Positions 1 to 6,174 are shown, counted from the first letter of the stretch. The stretch: 9,356 nucleotides of DNA from DASTHV01 sp035718045 (GCA_035718045.1 DASTHV010000055.1:1-9356); one strand, 5' to 3'. Translations and numbers: made by a program. Notes: generated by a model not told the origin, from the sequence alone.

Positions 1-144
1 GACAGCCTGATTCTGGAGGTCCCCAAAGCCAAGGCCAAAGCTTGCGGTCAGCTGGTAAAAACCACCATGGAAGAAGCCTACCCCAAACTGCCGGTCAAAC
101 TCAAAGCCGACATCAGCATCGGCCAAAACTGGGGCGAGCTATAA
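1..144 (+). CDS. polA: DNA polymerase I, C-terminal end (partial)
   Basis: Only the last 47 codons are in the window, reading in frame from base 1 to a TAA at 142-144. The peptide begins DSLILEVP and ends GQNWGEL. This matches the extreme C-terminus of family A DNA polymerases, where a His-Asp-Glu-Leu-like strand (VHDELVFEV in well-known members) carries a catalytic-site residue and the protein finishes with a G-x-N-W-G-E motif. Here the Glu of HDE is Ser (D-S-L), a variation seen at this position in some polymerases, and the His would lie just outside the window. Known role: gap filling and Okazaki fragment processing. The stop codon lies inside a TATAAT hexamer (140-145) that may serve the next gene. 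The assignment rests on a short tail, so it is good but not certain. Confidence 0.8.
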   Translation, partial: DSLILEVPKAKAKACGQLVKTTMEEAYPKLPVKLKADISIGQNWGEL

Positions 145-159
145 TTAGACAAGAGGAGG
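140..159 (+). promoter_or_regulatory. Possible -10 box and Shine-Dalgarno ahead of the aldo/keto reductase
   Basis: A perfect TATAAT at 140-145 overlaps the polA stop; transcription would begin near 152. No good -35 hexamer is visible at the expected distance, so the promoter is weakly supported. AGGAGG at 154-159 is a strong ribosome binding site five bases before the ATG at 165. It decides the start of the aldo/keto reductase gene in preference to the upstream ATG at 42. Confidence 0.45.
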
Positions 160-164
160 CGTGT

Positions 165-983
165 ATGGCAGTACCGAATTTAAAGATGAACAACGGCCAG
201 GAAATCCCTCAGGTTGGTCTAGGACTTTGGTTAGTTAAAGACGAAAAAGAGTGTAAGGACGCCGTAAAATGGGGGCTCCAAGCCGGTTACACTCATTTTG
301 ATAGCGCCCAAATATATCGCAACGAACAGTTTTTAGGAGCCGCCCTAAAAGAGGCCGGAGCCTCCCGTGAAGAATTGTTCATAACTACAAAAATATGGAA
401 CGACAATATGTGGCATAACGATCTTATGCCAAGCTTTAACGAATCGCTGGAAAAACTACAAACGAGCTATGTAGATCTATTGCTACTTCACTTTCCTGTA
501 ACCGAACTGCGTCGTCCTGCTTGGCGTCGCATGGAAGAAATTTACCAAAGCGGCAAAGCGAAGTCGATCGGTGTCAGTAACTACACCGTCAAGCACCTAG
601 AAGAGTTAGTGCGTGAATGTAGGGTTAAACCGGCTGTCAACCAAGTCGAATTACACGTTTTCTTGCAACAGCCGGAACTAGTTGACTACTGTAAAAAGCA
701 CGAAATCGTCGTCGAAGCCTACTCGCCGCTGGCTCACGGTCATCGGATTGATGATCCAGTATTAACCAAAATCGCCAAAAAACATGGCAAAACCAACGCC
801 CAAATCATGCTGCGCTGGTGCATAGATTACGGAGTCGTCACACTGCCCAAATCGGTTCATAAGGATCGAATTGAGGAGAATATCGATATCTTTAATTTCA
901 AGCTTGACGAGCAGGATATGAAACAAATCTCCGATCTTGAAGATGATTTTCGCACGGCCTGGGATCCCACCAACGTCGCATGA
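165..983 (+). CDS. Aldo/keto reductase
   Basis: A 272-residue NAD(P)H-dependent reductase of the AKR superfamily, a TIM-barrel enzyme that reduces aldehydes and ketones in the cytoplasm. The catalytic tetrad is complete: Asp46 and Tyr51 in the FDSAQIYRNE segment, Lys76 in ITTKIWN and His109 in LLLLHFP. Other family marks are SIGVSNY (134-140), the substrate-pocket segment NQVELH (159-164), YSPLA (186-190), and the cofactor-binding LPKS (227-230) followed by R235 and N239. Length is normal for the 2,5-diketo-gluconate reductase-like AKRs. I chose ATG 165 because of the AGGAGG ahead of it and because the family starts with a short strand (VPNLKMNNG) just before the barrel; the 41 residues upstream are out-of-frame polA. 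The stop overlaps the next ATG (ATGA), so the gene is translationally coupled to the Nudix gene downstream. The physiological substrate cannot be told from sequence. Confidence 0.93.
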   Translation: MAVPNLKMNNGQEIPQVGLGLWLVKDEKECKDAVKWGLQAGYTHFDSAQIYRNEQFLGAALKEAGASREELFITTKIWNDNMWHNDLMPSFNESLEKLQTSYVDLLLLHFPVTELRRPAWRRMEEIYQSGKAKSIGVSNYTVKHLEELVRECRVKPAVNQVELHVFLQQPELVDYCKKHEIVVEAYSPLAHGHRIDDPVLTKIAKKHGKTNAQIMLRWCIDYGVVTLPKSVHKDRIEENIDIFNFKLDEQDMKQISDLEDDFRTAWDPTNVA

Positions 984-1555
984 AAGAAGAACCAGTCGAT
1001 ATTCTGGACGAACAGGGCAACATGACTGGCCAAACAATGCTCAAGTCCGAAGCCCATCAAAAAGGCCTATGGCACCGAGGAGCGCATTTATGGATCTATA
1101 ACTCCAAGGGTGAAATATTGATCCAATTGCGAGCAGGCGGGAAAACAATTCGCCCTAATGTTTGGGATGTGCCGGTGGCCGGGCACATACAAGCCGGGCA
1201 TGAACCTAGAGAAACATTAGTGCGTGAGTCCAAAGAAGAGCTAGGGCTAGACATAGACCCGGCCAAAACGACGTTCGCCGGCATTTCACAGGTGGAAGAT
1301 CCTATGCAAAGTTGGACTCACCGGGTCTTTAACTACGTTTACATCCTTAAGGCTGACCTGGACATAAATTCCCTTAAGCTGGAAAAAGAGGAGGTTGCCG
1401 CCGTAAAATGGATTCCTTTGGAAAAATTCGAAGATGAGATTCACGATCCGGCAAAGTCCAAAAGTTACTGGGACTCAAGGTTAAAATCTTACCAAGAAGC
1501 AATCAACGCTATAAGGGACCAGCTTAGATTATATGATCGCGAGACCAAAAAATGA
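980..1555 (+). CDS. Nudix hydrolase, isopentenyl-diphosphate isomerase-like subgroup
   Basis: A 191-residue Nudix protein. The early segment HRGAHLWIYNSKGEILIQ (32-49) and the WDVPVAGHI stretch (62-70) resemble the Nudix subgroup that includes isopentenyl-diphosphate isomerase and E. coli YfcD. The Nudix box runs from G68 to L90 and contains the metal-binding REsxEELGL core (R82, E83, E86, E87, G89). The first Glu of the classical box (G-x5-E) is His74 here. That residue is not one of the main Mg ligands, so activity is still plausible. Known role of the family: hydrolysis of nucleoside diphosphates linked to another group; the substrate is unknown. The ATG overlaps the upstream stop (ATGA at 980-983), and the stop in turn overlaps the next gene's ATG (1552-1555), which indicates one operon with coupled translation. 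Confidence 0.9.
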   Translation: MKEEPVDILDEQGNMTGQTMLKSEAHQKGLWHRGAHLWIYNSKGEILIQLRAGGKTIRPNVWDVPVAGHIQAGHEPRETLVRESKEELGLDIDPAKTTFAGISQVEDPMQSWTHRVFNYVYILKADLDINSLKLEKEEVAAVKWIPLEKFEDEIHDPAKSKSYWDSRLKSYQEAINAIRDQLRLYDRETKK

Positions 1556-2067
1556 GAGCCAAAAAAGTCAGCGTTGACAACGCCAAACCGGACAAACTGT
1601 TTTACGTGGTGACCAACGCCACCATCTATCGTCGCAGCGACGCCCGCTGCCTGATTTTAAAGCGAAGCGAGCGGGAAATTGTTCACCCCAGTAAGTGGGC
1701 CAACGCCGGCGGCAAGCTTGAACACAAGGATTTAGAAATTAACAGTCCTACTTCTACGGACGGCGACGTGACGGTCTTTGAAGACGCCTTGATCAAACTT
1801 TTAGAGCGAGAAGTAAGGGAAGAGTCTGGCGTAAAGATTAAGCCAAATCCAAAATTTATCGGCAGTAAGGTATTTGTTCGCCCAGATGAAACGCCGGTAG
1901 TTTTACTTAAGTTCGCCGTTGAATACAATAGTGGCCAGATTAAGCCCGAACAAGGAAGTTTCACTGACTTTGCTTGGGTCAACGGCCAGGAAATTGAAGA
2001 TTATGACTGTATTGATGGCGTATCTGAAGAAGTAAAATCCACCATAAAGATTTTCCAAAATGACTGA
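1552..2067 (+). CDS. Nudix hydrolase with an interrupted Nudix box
   Basis: A 171-residue Nudix protein. The fold begins with FYVVTNATIYRRSD (17-30), followed by a LILKRSE strand (34-40) and WANAGGKLE (49-57). The catalytic helix is REVREESGV (86-94), with R86, E87, E90 and E91 present. Between the GGK turn and the helix there are about 20 extra residues (roughly 58-78) rich in Asp, Ser and Thr, so the usual G-x5-E-x7-RE spacing is stretched. The insertion falls in the loop before the catalytic helix, which some Nudix subfamilies tolerate. The substrate is unknown. It is the second of three Nudix domains encoded in a row; both its start (ATGA) and its end (8-base overlap with the next gene) indicate tight coupling. 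Confidence 0.85.
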   Translation: MRAKKVSVDNAKPDKLFYVVTNATIYRRSDARCLILKRSEREIVHPSKWANAGGKLEHKDLEINSPTSTDGDVTVFEDALIKLLEREVREESGVKIKPNPKFIGSKVFVRPDETPVVLLKFAVEYNSGQIKPEQGSFTDFAWVNGQEIEDYDCIDGVSEEVKSTIKIFQND

Positions 2068-3106
2068 CTTAACCAAAGAAGAAAAAATCACCAAGCGCTC
2101 CTACGATCAAAACGCGCACCAATGGTCCGAGAATCACTCTCACAGAGGATATTGGCGTCGTCAAATCGTTAAGTTTCATGAGCTCCTGCCAAGCGGCGAA
2201 ATTATAGAAATCGGCTGCGGGGGCGGCCGAGACGCTCGTGAGTTAGTCGAACTAGGCTATAAATATACAGGCACGGATATATCACCTGAATTACTTAAAG
2301 AAGCCCGAAAAAACGTGCCCGGGCAAAAATTTTATGAACAAAGCCTTTATGAATTGTCGTTCCCGAAAAAATTTGACGGTTTTTGGGCCTGCGCTGTTTT
2401 ATTGCATATTCCCAAGTCCCGAATTTCCGAGGCTTTGAACAGCATTAAATCCGTGCTTAAACCGCAGGCCATAGGTTTTATCTCAATTAAAAATGGTCAA
2501 GGCGAAGATTTGTATGGTAATGAGAAAATTAAAAGATTTTTTTCATTTTGGAAAAAAGAAGATTTTGAACAAGTACTAAAAACCAACGGCTTTGAGATTA
2601 TTGATTATATTCACGACCCACGCTCGCCGACCGATGATTGGATGTGTTTTTTCGTTAAACTAACTGGAGAGATATTGATGGCTAAGGAAAAACTATTTCA
2701 AATCGGCGTAAAGGCTTTGATTGCAAATGATGAAGGCCAGGTTTTGGTGCTGAATTCGGGCGAATGGCACCTAAAGAACCAGACTTCGCATTGGGATATA
2801 CCTGGAGGCCGGATACAAGAAGGCCATTCGGTACTAGAAACGCTGCAAAGGGAAGTAGAAGAAGAAACCGGCGTCAAGAAAATCCTCAGCTCGGATTTTT
2901 TCAGCGCTACTATCTCGAATTTTGAATATGAGGTTGACGGACATAAAATCGGTCTGGCGCTGATGATTTACAAAGTAGAAATCCCGGTAGATAGCCGAAT
3001 CGTCTTAAGCGAGGAACATAGCGATTACGAGTGGATTGATAAGAAAGAAGCCGCCAAGCGGCTGGCTTACAAATACCCCTCGGAATTCACCAAAAAACTC
3101 CTTTAG
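2060..3106 (+). CDS. Fusion of a class I SAM methyltransferase and a Nudix hydrolase
   Basis: One uninterrupted frame of 348 residues holding two complete domains. Residues 1 to about 203 are a class I SAM-dependent methyltransferase: motif I is IIEIGCGGGRDA (48-59), an acidic loop follows at GTDISPELL (71-79), then a FWACAVLLHIP segment (108-118), with a final strand ending near FFVK (197-200). Residues 207-348 are a Nudix domain: WDIPGG (245-250) and a Nudix box with G250, His256 in place of the first Glu, and REVEEETGV (264-272). The join at about 203-207 is abrupt, with no linker, and coincides with a strong internal ribosome binding site and ATG (2666-2680). A separate Nudix protein of 142 residues may therefore also be made. 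The start at 2060 overlaps the preceding Nudix gene by 8 bases. Substrates of both domains are unknown; methylation of a small molecule or nucleotide is a guess. Confidence 0.85.
   Translation: MTDLTKEEKITKRSYDQNAHQWSENHSHRGYWRRQIVKFHELLPSGEIIEIGCGGGRDARELVELGYKYTGTDISPELLKEARKNVPGQKFYEQSLYELSFPKKFDGFWACAVLLHIPKSRISEALNSIKSVLKPQAIGFISIKNGQGEDLYGNEKIKRFFSFWKKEDFEQVLKTNGFEIIDYIHDPRSPTDDWMCFFVKLTGEILMAKEKLFQIGVKALIANDEGQVLVLNSGEWHLKNQTSHWDIPGGRIQEGHSVLETLQREVEEETGVKKILSSDFFSATISNFEYEVDGHKIGLALMIYKVEIPVDSRIVLSEEHSDYEWIDKKEAAKRLAYKYPSEFTKKLL
2666..2680 (+). promoter_or_regulatory. Internal Shine-Dalgarno and ATG inside the fusion gene
   Basis: GGAGAG at 2666-2671 stands six bases before an in-frame ATG at 2678, exactly at the boundary between the methyltransferase and the Nudix domain (residue 207, MAKEK). 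This is the spacing of a genuine start. It suggests that the two domains were once, or still are, separate cistrons, with the methyltransferase stop codon lost. Confidence 0.6.
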
Positions 3107-3109
3107 CCA

Positions 3110-3151
3110 TTGCAAATATGGCCGTTTGATGGTATTGTAATCGCTAAGGAG
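3110..3151 (+). promoter_or_regulatory. Candidate promoter and Shine-Dalgarno of the membrane-anchored protein
   Basis: TTGCAA (3110-3115) and TATTGT (3133-3138) are separated by 17 bases and each matches the sigma-70 consensus at four of six positions. TGTAAT (3136-3141) is an overlapping alternative -10. TAAGGAG at 3145-3151 is a good ribosome binding site but lies only three bases before the ATG at 3155. The promoter is moderate evidence only. Confidence 0.4.
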
Positions 3152-3154
3152 CAT

Positions 3155-3736
3155 ATGTATTACTTCCGTTTGGCGATGTGGATACTGGGAATCGCCGCTG
3201 TTATTTTAATAGCAGTGGCTATTTTTGGTGGTGGCAAACCGGCGCCCGTAAATCCCCTAAAACCTTTGCCCGACTACGCTACTACGGACGCCACGGTTAG
3301 TGTCACCACAGACGGCATAGTCAACGGCGATGAAATGCACCGCCAAATCCGCGTAACCATCAGCTCTACGCAGCGTTCGGTCGACGTGATTCAAGGCTAC
3401 AGCGGTCAAGTAATTAGCAGTAAAGATTTTTATAACTCCGGCGACGCCTACTCGGTTTTCCTAAAAGCGCTGAATAACAGCGGCTTTTTACTTAAATCCA
3501 AAAACAGCAAGATTCCTTCTGACCCAGCAGGATATTGTCCGCTTGGCGAACGCTATATTCTAAAACTCAACCAAGAAGGTGACGATTTGTTCAGTAGCTG
3601 GGCCAGCACCTGCGGTGGCAAAACCGGTAATTCCACCGCGCCCATCCAAACTATTTTGGCGCTTTTCCAAGATCAAATTCCCGGCTACCAGACGCTAGTC
3701 AGTCAGGTCAACCTAGAAGCTACTTCAACGCAGTAA
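3155..3736 (+). CDS. Membrane-anchored extracytoplasmic protein of unknown function
   Basis: A 193-residue protein I do not recognise as a named family. It begins with a short N-terminus and one hydrophobic helix (about residues 5-24, WILGIAAVILIAVAIF), followed by a Gly/Pro-rich linker (GGGKPAPVNP) and a soluble domain of about 155 residues. That is the layout of a single-pass protein with its domain outside the membrane; no lipobox cysteine is present. The soluble part is rich in Ser, Thr and beta-type segments (VSVTTDGIV, RQIRVTISSTQRSVDVIQGY) and has just two cysteines, C128 and C153, which could form a disulfide across the segment between them. A longer frame begins at a TTG at 3110, but that would put charged residues before the helix and lacks a ribosome binding site, so ATG 3155 is preferred. 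It may be independently transcribed from the operon upstream. Confidence 0.75.
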   Translation: MYYFRLAMWILGIAAVILIAVAIFGGGKPAPVNPLKPLPDYATTDATVSVTTDGIVNGDEMHRQIRVTISSTQRSVDVIQGYSGQVISSKDFYNSGDAYSVFLKALNNSGFLLKSKNSKIPSDPAGYCPLGERYILKLNQEGDDLFSSWASTCGGKTGNSTAPIQTILALFQDQIPGYQTLVSQVNLEATSTQ

Positions 3737-3747
3737 ATCAAAAGCCT

Positions 3748-3756
3748 TGCTATAGT
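3748..3756 (+). promoter_or_regulatory. Extended -10 promoter placing transcription start on the HAD gene's GTG
   Basis: TGCTATAGT at 3748-3756 is an extended -10 element (TGn followed by TATAGT, five of six to consensus). If the last base is position -7, transcription starts at 3763, the first base of the GTG codon. This predicts a leaderless mRNA. No convincing -35 is visible, as is common for extended -10 promoters. Confidence 0.5.
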
Positions 3757-3762
3757 GGTAAG

Positions 3763-4347
3763 GTGATAAAAGCCATCATTTTTGACTTCTTTGGGGTGCT
3801 TGTTAGCGAAGGATTTAAACAATTCCGCGATAATTATTTCCCGGGTGATGATAATAAGTGGCAGCGAGCCATAAGTCTAGTCAACAAACACGACTCCGGC
3901 CAAATTACCAAGGCAGATTTCATAAAGGGCATGGCTAAAATTTCCCACAAGGATTATGATTTTGTAGCTCAAAATATCAATGATAATCGTCCTAACGAAA
4001 CACTTATAAAGTACATTCGCGAACAACTTAAACTGCGCTATAAGATTAGTGTTCTATCCAACGCTGGAGATGATTATTTAAGCCAAATGTTAAAGCCGCA
4101 AGATGTGGCCTTGTTTGATGATATTGTGCTTTCCTACAGATATAAAATGATTAAGCCTCAGCAGGAGATTTTTGAGCTGGCTGCTGAGCGGCTTAGAGTT
4201 TTGACAACCGAATGTCTGTTTATTGATGACAGCCCTAATCACTGCGACGGCGCCCGGCGGGCCGGCATGAAAACGATATTTTATAAAGACTTCCCAAGTT
4301 TTAAAAGCGAGCTCGAGAAAATCCTATCGTCCGACGCGAATGACTAG
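3763..4347 (+). CDS. HAD-superfamily hydrolase (HAD-IA-like)
   Basis: A 194-residue haloacid-dehalogenase-fold protein, normally a phosphatase acting on small phosphorylated molecules in the cytoplasm. Motif I is IIFDFFGVL with the nucleophile D8; the second Asp found in most phosphatases (DxD) is Phe10, a substitution also seen in YihX-like and related HAD-IA proteins, where the corresponding residue is not Asp. Motif II is VLSN (S99), motif III is the Lys131 of MIKPQ, and motif IV is the acidic pair D155-D156 in FIDDSP. Residues 15-85 form the small helical cap. The start is GTG at 3763; no downstream ATG would keep motif I. The 3' end overlaps the convergent DUF721-like gene by 24 bases. 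Substrate unknown. Confidence 0.88.
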   Translation: MIKAIIFDFFGVLVSEGFKQFRDNYFPGDDNKWQRAISLVNKHDSGQITKADFIKGMAKISHKDYDFVAQNINDNRPNETLIKYIREQLKLRYKISVLSNAGDDYLSQMLKPQDVALFDDIVLSYRYKMIKPQQEIFELAAERLRVLTTECLFIDDSPNHCDGARRAGMKTIFYKDFPSFKSELEKILSSDAND

Positions 4348-4563
4348 TTTCTTAGTGATTCGGCAAGAATCAATTATCGTCCGTTGTTCCAGCTGCAAAG
4401 TGGCCGCCAGGGCGCTGGACGGCACCCGCACAATCAACGCGTCACGTTCCAACCGTGCCCGGCTAGGACTCTTATATCGCCGCTCTATATACTCTTTAAT
4501 CGCCAGAACCTCGTCTGGCGGTCTAAAATCCTTATGGCTTAAGATATCCTGCAGCGAATCCAT
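4324..4563 (-). CDS. Small DUF721-like (DciA-related) protein
   Basis: A 79-residue protein on the minus strand. Its core, RDALIVRVPSSALAATLQLEQ (residues 40-60), fits the DUF721 pattern of a strand followed by S-S-A-L-A-x-x-L and a helix. DUF721 includes DciA, which helps load the replicative DnaB helicase in bacteria lacking DnaC. Residues 1-39 are helical and basic (IKEYIERRYKSPSRARLERD). It is shorter than typical DciA and matches only this core, so the family call is moderate and the role in replication is inferred. The plus-strand reading across the same bases gives a Ser/Ile-rich peptide with no recognisable motif, and the minus strand has a well-placed -10 box (TATACT, 4576-4571). It is convergent with the HAD gene and shares 24 bases with it. 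Confidence 0.7.
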   Translation of the reverse strand: MDSLQDILSHKDFRPPDEVLAIKEYIERRYKSPSRARLERDALIVRVPSSALAATLQLEQRTIIDSCRITKKLVIRVGR

Positions 4564-4570
4564 ATTAGTT

Positions 4571-4576
4571 AGTATA
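4571..4576 (-). promoter_or_regulatory. -10 box of the DUF721-like gene
   Basis: On the minus strand TATACT (4576 to 4571) matches the -10 consensus at five of six positions. Transcription would start at about 4564, one base before the ATG at 4563, so the transcript would be leaderless. A T-rich stretch (TTTTTA) lies at roughly the -35 position but is weak. Confidence 0.45.
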
Positions 4577-4589
4577 GCGGCTTTGGTTA

Positions 4590-4618
4590 TTGTAAAAATT
4601 TCTGGCTCGGCGTATGTT
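4590..4618 (+). promoter_or_regulatory. Weak candidate promoter of the acidic hypothetical gene
   Basis: TTGTAA (4590-4595) and TATGTT (4613-4618) with a 17-base spacer each match four of six consensus positions. It would give a leader of about 14 bases before the ATG at 4639 and would be divergent from the DUF721-like promoter. Confidence 0.3.
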
Positions 4619-4638
4619 TGACTTAAGCGGATAGAAAA

Positions 4639-5193
4639 ATGGCAATATTAGAGAATGAGCATGATGCTCCTGCCGTTCTCCCGGTTACTTACCCAGAAGT
4701 AATACCGGTTCCTGACGATTATGACATCATATTAACTGGCGAAGATTTAGACGATGTCCACGTACTTGAAGCTTATTGGAACGGGGAAGCTAAAGTAGCG
4801 GCTCAAGTTGATCCTATTTTTGAAGGCGAATACATCATTGATAAAATCGCCCGGCCCGACTTTTGGGGGAAAGATTTTCGTCCAAGCGAAGAGCAGCAAA
4901 GAGAATTCGAGCTAGGCATAGATGGCATATTGAAGTCAGTAATTTCCAGGGGCGCCAGAGGCATCGAATTAACAGAGCAGAGCGGAGTAGTGGCCGCGGC
5001 CGCGGCGAATTTAAGAGTTCCGGACGGCTGGAGAAGAAGCTGGACGCCCGTAGATTATTGGGCGCAGGCCGCAGAAGTCAGCATACAAGAAGTAATTAGC
5101 GCCGGTGCTCATGTTTCGATGCGCTATGAAAGAATGCTTAGTGCGCCTGGCGATGTCGGCCGTGTAGCTGCCACCGGTTCTTTAGCCGGATAG
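4639..5193 (+). CDS. Hypothetical acidic protein
   Basis: A 184-residue protein that I do not recognise. The N-terminal 65 residues are acidic and proline-containing (PVTYPEVIPVPDDYD, then LTGEDLDDVHVLE), with few basic residues. The middle (66-100) has KIARPDFWGKDFRPSEEQQREFELGIDGI, followed by an Ala-rich segment (GVVAAAAANLRVPDGW, 116-131) and a tryptophan-rich stretch (WRRSWTPVDYWAQ, 131-143). No signal peptide, membrane helix or cysteine is present, so it is probably cytoplasmic. Only a weak ribosome binding site precedes the ATG. It stands alone between the divergent DUF721-like gene and mutM, which has its own -10 box, so it is probably a single-gene unit. Codon use resembles that of its neighbours. 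The reading frame is convincing; the function is unknown. Confidence 0.65.
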   Translation: MAILENEHDAPAVLPVTYPEVIPVPDDYDIILTGEDLDDVHVLEAYWNGEAKVAAQVDPIFEGEYIIDKIARPDFWGKDFRPSEEQQREFELGIDGILKSVISRGARGIELTEQSGVVAAAAANLRVPDGWRRSWTPVDYWAQAAEVSIQEVISAGAHVSMRYERMLSAPGDVGRVAATGSLAG

Positions 5194-5205
5194 TTTGGCT
5201 TACTC

Positions 5206-5211
5206 TATAAT
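5206..5211 (+). promoter_or_regulatory. -10 box of mutM, predicting a leaderless transcript
   Basis: A perfect TATAAT at 5206-5211 ends six bases before the ATG, so transcription should begin at 5218, the A of the mutM start codon. There is no Shine-Dalgarno sequence. The -35 region is not recognisable. Confidence 0.55.
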
Positions 5212-5217
5212 TGAGAC

Positions 5218-6174
5218 ATGCCGGAACTACCCGAGGTTGAGACTATTAAGATTGGCTTGGCTAAGCTTTTGCCCGGCAAGACCATTAAAGACGTCTGGTA
5301 TGACTGGGATAAATCGTTTCCGAACGCCCCGGCAGACGTGGCGCGTTTTTTAGTAAAGGCTCGAATTGATAAGGTACGGCGCCGCGCCAAAGTGCTGATA
5401 ATCGAATTAAGCAGCGGCTGGGCGCTCATAATCCATCTAAAAATGACCGGCCAGCTGATTTTTGTCGGTAAGCCCGACAAAAAGAATAGGGAATTGAGTA
5501 GTGAGAATAGAGAAGAAATTCCCAATTCACGATTCCCAATTCCCAATTCCGCTGAAGCGGAGCGCTTTGGCGCGGGTCATCCCGGCAAAGATCTAGTCGG
5601 CGCGCTACCGGCCAAATCCACCCGCGTAGTCATTGATTTTACGGACGGCAGCAAGCTTTATTTCAACGATCAGCGTAAATTCGGCTGGATGCGCCTGATA
5701 CCTGTGATTGAAATTCCCGAAATTGATTTTTTCAAAAAAGTCGGGCCGGAGCCGCTGGACGATGATTTTACTGTAGACAGGTTTATCGAACGGTTGATGC
5801 GCCGGCCGGGCAGCAATATCAAGGCGGTTTTATTGGACCAAACCGTAATTGCCGGCGTCGGCAACATTTATGCCGACGAGTCTTTGTGGGGCGCCAAAAT
5901 CCATCCGGCCACCTTGGTACGCAACATACCCAAAACTAAACTGGTGTCCTTGTTTGAATCGCTGCGCGACATCTTGCGTCTGAGCATAGCTAAGGGCGGC
6001 AGCACCGATAGGAATTATGTAGATGCTCAGGGCAAAAAAGGTAGTTACTTAAGCTTTGCTAACGTATTTCGTCGCCAAGGCCAGCCATGCCCGCGCTGCG
6101 GAACGCCGATTGAAAAAATCCGGGTGGCCGGTCGCGGCACCCACATTTGTCCCAGGGAACAGAAAGCTCCTTAA
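5218..6174 (+). CDS. mutM: Formamidopyrimidine-DNA glycosylase (MutM/Fpg)
   Basis: A 318-residue base-excision repair enzyme that removes 8-oxoguanine and ring-opened purines and cuts the abasic site. The catalytic N-terminus is intact (P2 and E3 in MPELPEVET), as is the beta-hairpin lysine K58 (RRRAK). The helix-two-turn-helix DNA-binding part is at 200-221 (NIKAVLLDQTVIAGVGNIYADE region), with N216. The C-terminal zinc finger has C291, C294 and C311, but the expected fourth cysteine is Glu314 (CPRE instead of CPxC). Most Fpg proteins have about 270-290 residues. The excess here lies between GQLIFVG (79-85) and RFGAGHP (116-122), and residues 89-112 are encoded by a 7-bp repeat palindrome, read in frame. 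The ATG is set by the mandatory Pro2. It is followed 12 bases later by the repeat flank of the four-helix gene; without that insertion it would lie next to holA. Confidence 0.95.
   Translation: MPELPEVETIKIGLAKLLPGKTIKDVWYDWDKSFPNAPADVARFLVKARIDKVRRRAKVLIIELSSGWALIIHLKMTGQLIFVGKPDKKNRELSSENREEIPNSRFPIPNSAEAERFGAGHPGKDLVGALPAKSTRVVIDFTDGSKLYFNDQRKFGWMRLIPVIEIPEIDFFKKVGPEPLDDDFTVDRFIERLMRRPGSNIKAVLLDQTVIAGVGNIYADESLWGAKIHPATLVRNIPKTKLVSLFESLRDILRLSIAKGGSTDRNYVDAQGKKGSYLSFANVFRRQGQPCPRCGTPIEKIRVAGRGTHICPREQKAP
5484..5550 (+). repeat. Inverted array of 7-bp repeats inside mutM
   Basis: The left arm (5484-5511) consists of four heptads resembling GAATTGG (GAATAGG, GAATTGA and two more), followed by GAAGAAA. 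The right arm (5522-5549) holds four heptads that read CCAATTC or nearly so, the reverse complement. Pairing the four heptads of each arm gives 20 identical positions of 28. The segment is translated as residues 89-112 of MutM; because 7 is not a multiple of 3, successive units are read in different frames. It lies exactly in a loop region where other MutM proteins have few residues. Confidence 0.85.

Noticed and set aside
42..164. Upstream ATG at 42 as the start of the aldo/keto reductase
   Set aside because: This stretch is the polA end read in another frame, and the AGGAGG ahead of ATG 165 together with the family's usual N-terminus favour the shorter protein.
3110..3154. TTG at 3110 as the start of the membrane-anchored protein
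   Set aside because: No ribosome binding site precedes it and it would place extra residues ahead of the membrane helix; ATG 3155 has TAAGGAG.
4356..4372. Hairpin TGATTC/GAATCA as a terminator for the HAD gene
   Set aside because: The stem has only six pairs, there is no T run on either side, and it lies inside the DUF721-like coding region.
4340..4621. A 93-residue plus-strand frame after the HAD gene
   Set aside because: It is Ser/Ile-rich with no motif. The opposite strand encodes a DUF721-like core and has a well-placed -10 box.
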